DNA of 64,000 bases from CAXBMB01 sp052078155 (GTDB taxonomy: Bacteria > Pseudomonadota > Alphaproteobacteria > Kiloniellales > DSM-21159), in NCBI GenBank assembly GCA_052078155.1, contig JBQJBP010000001.1:1364001-1428000 (forward strand), given 5' to 3'. A model generated the notes under the pieces. That model did no database searches. It had not been told where the DNA came from and saw nothing but the letters and a program-made list of their open reading frames with translations. A program made the translations under genes and the position numbers. Below, one piece after another: positions 18,502 through 25,519 of the stretch; the stretch's first letter is position 1, and each line of letters opens with the position of its first letter.

Positions 18502-19380
18502 ATGGCCCCCATGACTGGTTCCCTTACTCCCGACCAAGTTGCCCAATACCACAGAGATGGTTTCCTTTTTCCGCTGCCGGCTTTATCAGGCGATGAAGCC
18601 CGGGCCTATCGCAAAAGCCTGGAAGATCTGGAAGCCCGCTTTGAACAAGAAGCCCCGCCTCTGCCGCTGGACCACTTCTTTCGCCGCAACACCAACTATG
18701 TCCTGCCCTTTGCCGCCCAACTCAGCCAGGAACCCGCCATTCTCAATGCCGTTGAATCCCTGCTGGGCCCGAACCTGATGGTCTGGTCCTGCGAGTTTTT
18801 CATCAAGGAAGCGGGCAGCACCCCTTATGTGTCCTGGCATCAGGATCTGACCTACTGGGGACTGGGCGAAGCGGAAAATCTGGTCAGCGCCTGGATCGCC
18901 CTGTCACCAGCGACCCTGCAATCGGGCTGCATGCGCTTTCTGGCAGGTTCTCACAAGCAGACCATCCAGCCCCACACCGACAGCTTTGCTGACGACAACC
19001 TGTTGTCCCGGGGGCAGGAACTGGCTGTGGAGGTGGATGAAAATGAAGCCAGCGCTGTCGAGCTCCAGCCCGGGCAGTTTTCCCTGCACCATGGTAAGAT
19101 GTTCCATGCCTCCGGCGCCAACACCTCAGATGACCGGCGCATCGGCGTGGTCATCCGCTACATCACGCCGGACCTGAGCCAGGTGGAAGGTCCGAAAGGC
19201 TTTGCCACGCTGGTGCGCGGTCGGGACGACGTGGGCAACTGGATCAACATCGCACCACCACAGGAAACCTTTGCCCCGGCTGATCTAGCGCTCCATGCAG
19301 AAGTCCTTAGAGCCCAGGAAACCTTCCTCCTGGACGGGGCCAAACAACGCCCCAAGGCCTACCGCAACGCCCAGGTCTAG
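18502..19380 (+). CDS. Phytanoyl-CoA dioxygenase (PhyH)-family oxygenase
   Basis: Probable Fe(II)/2-oxoglutarate oxygenase, 292 aa. The N-terminal helix LTPDQVAQYHRDGFLFPLP is typical of PhyH proteins. The metal ligands appear as VSWHQDLTYWGL (His and Asp) and SLHHGKMFHASGAN (distal His), with Arg in RRIGVVIRY for 2OG. It is not close to the PhyH protein in the nucleoside operon. Divergent transcription from a LysR gene suggests substrate-induced expression. Its TAG stop codon is also the first three bases of a dispersed palindromic repeat. The substrate is not known. Confidence 0.88.
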   Translation: MAPMTGSLTPDQVAQYHRDGFLFPLPALSGDEARAYRKSLEDLEARFEQEAPPLPLDHFFRRNTNYVLPFAAQLSQEPAILNAVESLLGPNLMVWSCEFFIKEAGSTPYVSWHQDLTYWGLGEAENLVSAWIALSPATLQSGCMRFLAGSHKQTIQPHTDSFADDNLLSRGQELAVEVDENEASAVELQPGQFSLHHGKMFHASGANTSDDRRIGVVIRYITPDLSQVEGPKGFATLVRGRDDVGNWINIAPPQETFAPADLALHAEVLRAQETFLLDGAKQRPKAYRNAQV

Positions 19381-19512
19381 AGACAAAGCGGTTTAAGTGG
19401 ATTCACTGGATGATCACCCTTCAAGCGTGAATCTCTTTTCACTGCTTTTGAGGATGGGGCAAGTTTGAGGAGCAAGCGCGCAGTGCGTCCAGCTAACCCG
19501 AACATGCTCTGA
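19378..19512 (-). repeat. Cloverleaf-type dispersed repeat, copy A (divergent)
   Basis: About 135 bp in minus orientation. The left end TAGAGACAAAGCGGTTTAAG and right end CCGAACATGCTCTGA match the family termini imperfectly. Inner segments such as TTCAAGCGTGAATCTCTTTTC match the other copies, while the part at 19449-19490 has drifted. It lies between the convergent PhyH and GIY-YIG genes and overlaps the PhyH stop codon. Confidence 0.8.
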
Positions 19513-19581
19513 GGCACAGCACATCAACTGGTGACCCCGCCCGCGCCCCAGTTACCTCTCGCGTCTCCCTCGCAGGGTGCG

Positions 19582-19616
19582 AAAAGAGCAGCCGTCAGGG
19601 CTGCTCTTTTCTATTT
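19582..19616. terminator. Bidirectional terminator hairpin
   Basis: A 12-bp stem, AAAAGAGCAGCC / GGCTGCTCTTTT with a 5-base loop, is flanked by A-rich sequence on the left and TCTATTT on the right. It can end transcription from either side. The loop contains the stop codon of the GIY-YIG gene. Confidence 0.8.
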
Positions 19617-19873
19617 CCTGGCGGGAAAACCTGACTAAGAAGCCGTTTGCGAAAAGCCCGGTCGCGCTTCAGGTGCCATTCCCGGCTCATGGCCGGGCCA
19701 CGGGTCTGATACTTTTCTGCATAGAGCAAGACCCACTGGCGCCCCCGCGTTGACTTGGCCCCCTGGCCGCTGTTGTGCCGTACCAGCCTCTGGTCCAGAT
19801 CATTGGTCCAGCCGACGTAACTTTTGGGACCTCCGCCCCCTTCACTGCCCAGCAGATAGACAAAACACGGCAC
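19595..19873 (-). CDS. GIY-YIG nuclease-domain protein
   Basis: A small 92-aa single-domain protein of the UPF0213/YhbQ type. The family signature FVYLLGS...SYVGWTNDLDQRLVRHN gives the GIY-YIG strand pair (here VYL and YVG), followed by KSTRGR and a late Glu (SREWHLKRD). The frame is open to 19909, but GTG 19873 has an excellent ribosome binding site (AGGAAG, 7 bases upstream) and the domain begins immediately after. It stands alone between two repeat copies. Family members are associated with DNA repair or nuclease activity, but the role is unproven. Confidence 0.85.
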   Translation of the reverse strand: MPCFVYLLGSEGGGGPKSYVGWTNDLDQRLVRHNSGQGAKSTRGRQWVLLYAEKYQTRGPAMSREWHLKRDRAFRKRLLSQVFPPGNRKEQP

Positions 19874-19946
19874 CCTTTTTCTTCCTTTCCCTGCCAGAAT
19901 CTTCGCCACCCGGATGCGTTTCGGGCTCCAGCCTGACCGAAAGCAA

Positions 19947-19979
19947 AGGGGCTGTCTTCCTTGGTGGAAAACAGCCCCT
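19947..19979. terminator. Stem-loop with terminator-like stem
   Basis: AGGGGCTGT (19947-19955) pairs with ACAGCCCCT (19971-19979), and TTCC/GGAA extends the pairing inside. There is no good T-run on either side, so it may be an RNA structure rather than a terminator. Confidence 0.4.
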
Positions 19980-20003
19980 CTGATTCGTTAGACCTCAGTC
20001 TTT

Positions 20004-20141
20004 TAGAGCATGATCGGTTTAGTTAGAAGCGCTTTGCGCTTGGAACTAAACCGTGAATCATCCTCTAACACGTTGAAAAGAGGCAAATTCACGCTTCAAG
20101 TGGTATCACAAAGTGATTCCGCTTAAACCGATTTGACTCTA
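20004..20141 (+). repeat. Cloverleaf-type dispersed repeat, copy B (best-preserved copy)
   Basis: 138 bp. The ends TAGAGCATGATCGG and CCGATTTGACTCTA are imperfect inverted repeats. Three hairpins lie inside: 20015-20053 (CGGTTTAGTT / AACTAAACCG, then AAGCGC / GCGCTT, loop TTT); 20052-20093 (CGTGAAT / ATTCACG, then CCTCT / AGAGG); 20098-20124 (a 12-bp stem with one mismatch and one G-U, loop AAA). The terminal CTA is the complement of the dctM TAG stop codon. Confidence 0.9.
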
Positions 20142-21494
20142 GTTTGTCATCAGACTGGGCAGCCACAGTACAATTTCCGGGAAGGCAATCAGGACACCCA
20201 CGGTCAGCACGTCTGCGATAAAGAAGGGCGAGGCCCCCCGGAAGACGTCCTGAACCGAGATATCCGGTCTGACCCCGGCCACCACAAAGCAGTTCAGTCC
20301 GATCGGCGGGGTGATCAGGCAGAGCTCTGCCATTTTCACCACGATGATGCCGAACCAGATGGGGTCATAGCCCAGACCAATCACCGCCGGATAAACCACC
20401 GGCAAGGTCAGCAGCAGCATGCCAATGGCATCCATGAACATCCCAAGGATGGCGTAGGCAGCCAGGATCATCAGCAGGGTGACGATGCGCGGCTGATCCA
20501 GACCACCAATAAACTCGGCAAAGGCACCCGGCAGATCTGCAAACCCGAGGAAACGCACGTAAAGCAGCACGCCCCAGATGATGGAGAAGATCATCACTGT
20601 CAGCTTGGCACTTTCCATCAGGGCAGAACTCAGCTGACCCCATTTCATGCCGCGTTTCAGCGCCATGACCAGAACCACAAAAGCGCCCAGCGCCCCGGCT
20701 TCCGTTGGCGTGCCCCAACCGAAGTAGATGCAGTAGATGATGATCAGCACCACCGCGAAGATGGGAAAGGCTCCCGGCAACGCCTCAAAGCGTTCCTTCC
20801 AGCTGAACCCGCTGACCGGCGGGCCCAGGTCCTTGCGGGTCTTGGCCATAAAGATGACCAGGCCCGCATAGATCAAAGCCGAGACGGCCCCGGGCAGGAA
20901 GCCAGCCAGCAGCAGCTTGCCCACGGACTGTTCAACGATGATGGCGTAGATCACCAGAATGGCGGAGGGAGGAATGAGGGACGCCAGCGTCCCGCCTGCA
21001 GCCACCACACCGGCAGCAAAGCGTTTGTCGTAGCCCAGCTTCAGCATCTCGGGAATGGCGATGCGGGCAAAGACGGCGGAGGTGGCAACCGATGCGCCGG
21101 AGACGGCTGCAAAACCGGCTGTAGCAAAAACCGTCGCCACACCCAGACCACCGGGCAGCCAACCGACCCAGCGCTTGGCCGCTTCAAAAAGCGCTTTGGT
21201 CAGGCCCGCATAGTAGGCCAGGTACCCAATCAGAATGAAGGTGGGGATCAGTGACAGGGCGTAGGTGGTGGCCTTTGAATGAGGCACGGTCCCTGCCAGT
21301 TTCAGGGCCACCAGGAACCCCCGTTCAAAGCCCATCTTCTGGGTGAAAATCAGGATCAGCCCCAGCAAGCCGATGAAAGCCGCGGCAAAGGCCACCCGGA
21401 CGCCCAACAGCACAAAGACCACCATCAAGCCTGACAGCCAGATGCCAATCTCGTAAGGGGTCATGGCCATCAGTGTTTCGGTAAAGAAGCTCAT
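20139..21494 (-). CDS. dctM: TRAP transporter large permease (DctM/SiaM type)
   Basis: A 451-aa inner-membrane protein of the IT superfamily with about 12 hydrophobic segments. Typical stretches are RVAFAAAFIGLLGLI, GGLGVATVFATAGFAAVSGASVATSA, and LITPPIGLNCFVVAGVRPD near the C terminus. It overlaps the small permease gene by 4 bp. With DctQ and DctP it drives sodium- or proton-coupled uptake of an organic acid or similar ligand; the ligand is not evident from sequence. The stop codon TAG is provided by the end of repeat copy B. Confidence 0.94.
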   Translation of the reverse strand: MSFFTETLMAMTPYEIGIWLSGLMVVFVLLGVRVAFAAAFIGLLGLILIFTQKMGFERGFLVALKLAGTVPHSKATTYALSLIPTFILIGYLAYYAGLTKALFEAAKRWVGWLPGGLGVATVFATAGFAAVSGASVATSAVFARIAIPEMLKLGYDKRFAAGVVAAGGTLASLIPPSAILVIYAIIVEQSVGKLLLAGFLPGAVSALIYAGLVIFMAKTRKDLGPPVSGFSWKERFEALPGAFPIFAVVLIIIYCIYFGWGTPTEAGALGAFVVLVMALKRGMKWGQLSSALMESAKLTVMIFSIIWGVLLYVRFLGFADLPGAFAEFIGGLDQPRIVTLLMILAAYAILGMFMDAIGMLLLTLPVVYPAVIGLGYDPIWFGIIVVKMAELCLITPPIGLNCFVVAGVRPDISVQDVFRGASPFFIADVLTVGVLIAFPEIVLWLPSLMTN

Positions 21495-22120
21495 TTGGCT
21501 GTCCCCCCATCAATATCATCATCCAGGGCTTCAGCCTCGTGAGCAGCCTGATGGGCAGCATCTTCAATCAAGGGGACTGCAACCGGGAACTCCTCACCAC
21601 GCCGCAAGGCACGGGCATAGCCCCAAAGCTGGATCAGCAGACGCAGGGACAAGAGGGTCAGGGCCAGCGGCACCATGAACTTGGCAGGCCAAAGGGGAAT
21701 GGCGATGTCGATGGAGCTGTCACCCAGGTCATAAGCCCGCTTGAAGTGGATCCAGGAGCCGTAAGTCAGAGCCAGAGAAACCAGCAGCATCAAAAAGGTG
21801 GAGATCATTTCCGCCGACCACAGGGCCCGGCCCTTCAACTGACCGACCAGAATGTCCATGCGGATATGGCCGCCCAGACGCTGGCAGTAGGCAATGCCCA
21901 GAAAGGCAAAAACCGCCATGGCCTGCTCGACCATGTCGATGAACCCGGGTACGGGAATGTTGAAGAGTTTGCGGCCAAAAATCTGAAGCACTGCCAGCAG
22001 CATCAGCAGCAGCACCACAATACCGGCTGCCAGATTCAGCCCGCTTTCAAAGCGAAAGAGCTGTTGGTCCAAGCGAGACAGACGGCTGTCGTCCAGCTTG
22101 ACGTTTGCAGTTGAGGACAT
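21491..22120 (-). CDS. dctQ: TRAP transporter small permease (DctQ type)
   Basis: A 209-aa membrane protein with four hydrophobic segments and the DctQ pattern: LNLAAGIVVLLLMLLAVLQIFGRKLF, then FIDMVEQAMAVFAFLGIAYCQRLGGHIRMD. It has a charged C-terminal tail longer than usual. A 4-bp overlap couples it to dctM. The gap of 208 bp to dctP holds a terminator, so the two permeases are probably made in lower amount than the binding protein. Confidence 0.93.
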   Translation of the reverse strand: MSSTANVKLDDSRLSRLDQQLFRFESGLNLAAGIVVLLLMLLAVLQIFGRKLFNIPVPGFIDMVEQAMAVFAFLGIAYCQRLGGHIRMDILVGQLKGRALWSAEMISTFLMLLVSLALTYGSWIHFKRAYDLGDSSIDIAIPLWPAKFMVPLALTLLSLRLLIQLWGYARALRRGEEFPVAVPLIEDAAHQAAHEAEALDDDIDGGTAK

Positions 22121-22269
22121 GATTCCCCCCTAAAGTCCTGTTCACACTGCCGGTGAATAGAGGTCCTGATAGGGACAGGCCTTCCAGTCTCCGCCACTGC
22201 GATAAAGAGCGGCTTTGCTTACGTGCCGCAGGACAGCCCTGCTGCCTGCCTCAGAAAACCACCGCTCTA

Positions 22270-22313
22270 TAAAAAAGCACCGCGAAGGCCTGCAAAGAGG
22301 TCTACGCGGTGCT
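22270..22313 (-). terminator. Terminator/attenuator between dctP and dctQM
   Basis: On the minus strand AGCACCGCG (22313-22305) pairs with CGCGGTGCT (22284-22276), followed by TTTTTATAG. It lies 16 bp after the dctP stop. Partial read-through would give more binding protein than permease. Confidence 0.8.
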
Positions 22314-22328
22314 CATAACGACACTGAG

Positions 22329-23336
22329 TTAGTTGTTCAGTGTTTTCATAACCAGATCATAGAGTTCCTGACCGGGAACGCCTGCTTCTTCCATCTTTTT
22401 CAGCCAGGCTTCACGGACGGGGTCAGCTGCGGCTTTACGGAAAGCAGCAATTTCTTCGTCCGTGTAGGTGATGCGGGTGATGTTCTTCTCATCAATGATG
22501 GAATCCCACTTGGCCAGCAGTTTGCCGTAGTTGTCCAGGTAGTGGGCAATGGCTTCGTCAACAGAGCTGTCGAGAGCGGCGCGATTGGCGTCAGACAGAG
22601 CGTTGTAAGCGTCGATGTTCACCACCACGGGGCAGTTCACGGTGCCGGGGTTCAGGTTGGTGGTCCACCAGTTGGACACATCGATGGTCCGGTAGGCCAG
22701 GTGAGCGTGCTGAGCGAACGCCACAGAATCAACCACGCCGCTTTCCAGCGCGTTGTAAGCTTCTGTTGCGGTCACAGAGGTCGGTGTGGCGCCAACGGTT
22801 TTGAAGGCATTACCCAGACCGCCGGTAGCACGGATGCGCATGCCCTGATAGTCATTCAGGGTTTTCGGGGCATCACCGGTACCCGCCACGTTGTACTGTG
22901 GCATGGGGGAGGTCATCAGCAGTTTGGCGTTCCAGCGGGCCAGATCTTTCTGAGCTGCCGGGTGGCTGTAAACAGCGTTGGAGACCTTCACTTCTTCTTC
23001 CAGGTTCCGGACACCCAGGAAAGGCAGTTCCAGAACAGTGATGGTGGGGTTCTTGTCCCGGTGATAACCGGCGCAGAACTGTGCCATTTCGAACGCACCG
23101 ATGGAGATGCCGTCGAGGTTTTCACGGTTCTTGGACAGACCGCCGTAGCTGATGTTCAGCTTGAAATCGCCGTTGGTCTTTGCTTCGACCAGTTCCGCCA
23201 GTTTTTCAAGATGCTCGGTGAACGCCCGGCGCTTACCCCAGGTGGAAACGTTCCAGGTGGTTGCTGCCAGGGCTTCGCCGCCCATGAAAGCCAGCAGTGC
23301 GCCAGCTACCACAAATTTACCAAGGTGTTTTTTCAT
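22329..23336 (-). CDS. dctP: TRAP transporter substrate-binding protein (DctP family)
   Basis: A periplasmic extracytoplasmic solute receptor of 335 aa. A Sec signal peptide is visible (MKKHLGKFVVAGALLAFMGG, cleavage after EALA). Family segments include GMRIRATGGLGNAFKTVGATP, where the conserved Arg salt-bridges a carboxylate ligand, and TEAYNALESGVVDS. An exact GGAGGA ribosome binding site lies 9 bases before the ATG, and a strong terminator follows the gene. It resembles subtypes binding aromatic or other carboxylates, but the ligand cannot be called. Confidence 0.94.
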   Translation of the reverse strand: MKKHLGKFVVAGALLAFMGGEALAATTWNVSTWGKRRAFTEHLEKLAELVEAKTNGDFKLNISYGGLSKNRENLDGISIGAFEMAQFCAGYHRDKNPTITVLELPFLGVRNLEEEVKVSNAVYSHPAAQKDLARWNAKLLMTSPMPQYNVAGTGDAPKTLNDYQGMRIRATGGLGNAFKTVGATPTSVTATEAYNALESGVVDSVAFAQHAHLAYRTIDVSNWWTTNLNPGTVNCPVVVNIDAYNALSDANRAALDSSVDEAIAHYLDNYGKLLAKWDSIIDEKNITRITYTDEEIAAFRKAAADPVREAWLKKMEEAGVPGQELYDLVMKTLNN

Positions 23337-23659
23337 GCACCTGTTCCTCCCTAATGCCTGCCTGATGCAGGGAAATTGATGTCCAACAAAGTCGTTCGCA
23401 CAAGGTCTTACCAGCCCTTGTCGATACGAATCGACCTTTTCTGTTCGATCTATCGCTGTGATTTCAACGCAATGGCCAAAGAACCTTCACCCGGACCAGA
23501 GGCGTGAATCACAGCGTCAGACGGCAAAAAACCTTCTTCAGGGTCTTTTTCCCGTCCTTGCCAAGCCGCAAGCATAGCACGCAGCCCAAAAGAGTCAGCA
23601 AGGGAATAGCGCCTCTCGGAGATCAATTCTATTCCCCAAGCGCACAGACACCCCGGAGA
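23337..23659. other. Intergenic region upstream of dctP
   Basis: Contains the dctP leader and a perfect inverted repeat, GTCGAT-ACGA-ATCGAC (23420-23435), about 85 bp before the dctP start. This is a plausible operator for an unlinked regulator. The rest, up to the end of the neighbouring permease gene, shows no gene I can support. Confidence 0.4.
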
Positions 23660-25171
23660 TCATGGCCAATTCGTTCCATAAACCCAAAGCGCCAGTGCCG
23701 TGACCAAAAAAGAAACCAGCGTAAAGACGCCATTCCAGCGCCACGCATAGGTAGTTCCGGCAACACCGGCCACCCGACCCAGGACCAACGCGGTTGCCCC
23801 AAAATGCGACCCTGTCAGGTTCATCGACCAGCCGCAAAGAAAGGCCAGCGCCAGCCAGGTGGGATTGAGCGGCGTCCCTTCCAGACCGGTCAGCAGGGAG
23901 CCCAGAAAGGTGACCATCAGCATGGGCGGCAGTCCAATGCTGGACGCCAGCGGCAGGAGGGCCGCCACCAGGATGTAGATCAGAACCGGTGGCACGTTCT
24001 GCAGGTTCAAACCATCGGCCAGCCAGGCCCCGTCCACCAGTCCGGCACCAACCAGACCGATGAAGCCGGCGGTAGCCAGCGTCATAGCTTCGGGACTACC
24101 GGCGGGTGCCGATTGCAGAAAGAGGCCGCGAATCTTCTCCCGGCGGAGGCTTCTGCCATCGGCCCGGGCGTGACAAAGCAACAGAATCCAGCCGATGGTG
24201 ATGGGCAGCGCAACCACCATCACAGCGGTCACCAAAGGCAGGTGAAAGACAAAGGCGGCCAGGCCACCGCCTGCGACCAGCAAAAAGGCAACGCCGAGGA
24301 ACCGTCCAAAGGCAGACCAAGGGAACGGCTGGTAGGTCAGCTCTGCTGGTGTCAGTCCCCCCTGCACCAGTTCTTTGTGAACCTGCTTGCCCGTTTGCCG
24401 GTCCAGATACCAGCCGACACCCACCAGGATCAGGGCAATCGCCCCGCCACTCAGTCCGACAATCAGGGCGCTGGACTCAACCACTGTGGCCAGCACCACC
24501 ACCTGGGCAATGGAAGTCGGTGCCCAGATGTTGAACCAGGAAAAGCCCCGGGTCAGTGCTGAAAGCTGGCGACGCTCCCGATAGGCTGCGGTCAAAGGCG
24601 GTCGACCAACCGACTGGCTTTTAACCCCTCTTTGGATCATGGGAGCCAGCAGTGAAATGGCCCCGAAATTCAGCAAAACGCCAAAGAAATGTCCGCCCAC
24701 GTGCAAGGTGAGATAACGTCGTCCAGGTGGTTGCTCCGTCAGATAACGGCCCAAGGTCAGGATCGATGGCGAAATGCCAGCGCCCACCTGCAGCAGAGAT
24801 AACAGGATCATGAAGGCGACCAGATAGCCCGCCCGTGCCAGTCCGCCGACCACCAGATCGATGGAGGCCGTATCGAATGGCTGGTGGCTTGCCGGATGAA
24901 AAAGTAAGGCTGCGACGCTCACCCCCAGGGCAATGGTCAGCAAAAACCGCTCCCGCAATCTTACCCGGCCCTGACCCAGAACCACAAAGAGCACAAACAG
25001 AGCCGCCGTTACCTGCCCCAGCAAGACGCTGTCGGTCAGCTTTTCAACGATCACTGACAAACAGAGCAGACTGACACAAAGTGCGAACAGCAGGTCCAGC
25101 CGCGAGAGCGGTTTCTGCCCTGACGGGACTGCACTGTCTGAAGAAGCCGTTGAGATCATGGCCGCGACCAT
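23660..25171 (-). CDS. Multi-pass membrane protein, putative transporter (family not identified)
   Basis: A 503-aa, very hydrophobic protein with roughly 12-14 membrane segments. It has re-entrant-loop-like motifs repeated in two halves (FSWFNIWAPTSIAQVVVLAT and CGWSMNLTGSHFGATALVLG) and LLPLASSIGLPPMLMVTFLG. The internal pseudo-symmetry resembles ion-transporter (IT) superfamily carriers such as citrate or TRAP large subunits, but I cannot assign a family. It lies upstream of dctP in the same direction with a 323-bp gap. It may be functionally linked to the TRAP system or independent. Confidence 0.6.
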   Translation of the reverse strand: MVAAMISTASSDSAVPSGQKPLSRLDLLFALCVSLLCLSVIVEKLTDSVLLGQVTAALFVLFVVLGQGRVRLRERFLLTIALGVSVAALLFHPASHQPFDTASIDLVVGGLARAGYLVAFMILLSLLQVGAGISPSILTLGRYLTEQPPGRRYLTLHVGGHFFGVLLNFGAISLLAPMIQRGVKSQSVGRPPLTAAYRERRQLSALTRGFSWFNIWAPTSIAQVVVLATVVESSALIVGLSGGAIALILVGVGWYLDRQTGKQVHKELVQGGLTPAELTYQPFPWSAFGRFLGVAFLLVAGGGLAAFVFHLPLVTAVMVVALPITIGWILLLCHARADGRSLRREKIRGLFLQSAPAGSPEAMTLATAGFIGLVGAGLVDGAWLADGLNLQNVPPVLIYILVAALLPLASSIGLPPMLMVTFLGSLLTGLEGTPLNPTWLALAFLCGWSMNLTGSHFGATALVLGRVAGVAGTTYAWRWNGVFTLVSFLVTALALWVYGTNWP

Positions 25172-25519
25172 AAACGCGCCTGAGAAGACACGACCAGCCC
25201 TCTATTTCGCCAGACAGCGTTTCCTTGGCAGACGGACGACTTAGTGAAACAGGGCGGAGGTGATCTGGTTGAGGCCGCCGCTTTTGCCGCAATCCCCTTG
25301 CCGCAGATCACAGCTTAACGCCCGGCCCGTTCAGGCAATGCCCCGGTTTCCTGCGAACGGACATCCGCAAGGCCGTCTTGTTTTCAAAGACTTAAAGGGT
25401 TGAGCGGTCTCGCTCTTTTGTTTTTCCCCTCTTCTAACCAAAGCAATGATCCCGTAAAATGCGATCAAACACCAAAGAAGCACGCGACCACTGGTCCGCG
25501 CACAGGGACAAAAGACACA
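25172..25519. other. Divergent promoter region at the left border of the glycan locus
   Basis: 348 bp between the minus-strand permease and the plus-strand sulfotransferase. The frame of the latter is open from 25400 but shows no family similarity before the ATG at 25520. The region presumably holds promoters for both genes; I see no clear box or repeat. Confidence 0.3.

Noticed and set aside
20004..20141. Target-site duplication around the best repeat copy
   Set aside because: Flanking bases do not repeat on both sides, nor do they at copies C and D, so insertion by a duplicating transposase is not supported from this window.
20133..24562. Long plus-strand frames opposite dctM, dctP and the 503-aa permease
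   Set aside because: Shadow frames of real membrane and periplasmic protein genes; products are compositionally unnatural.
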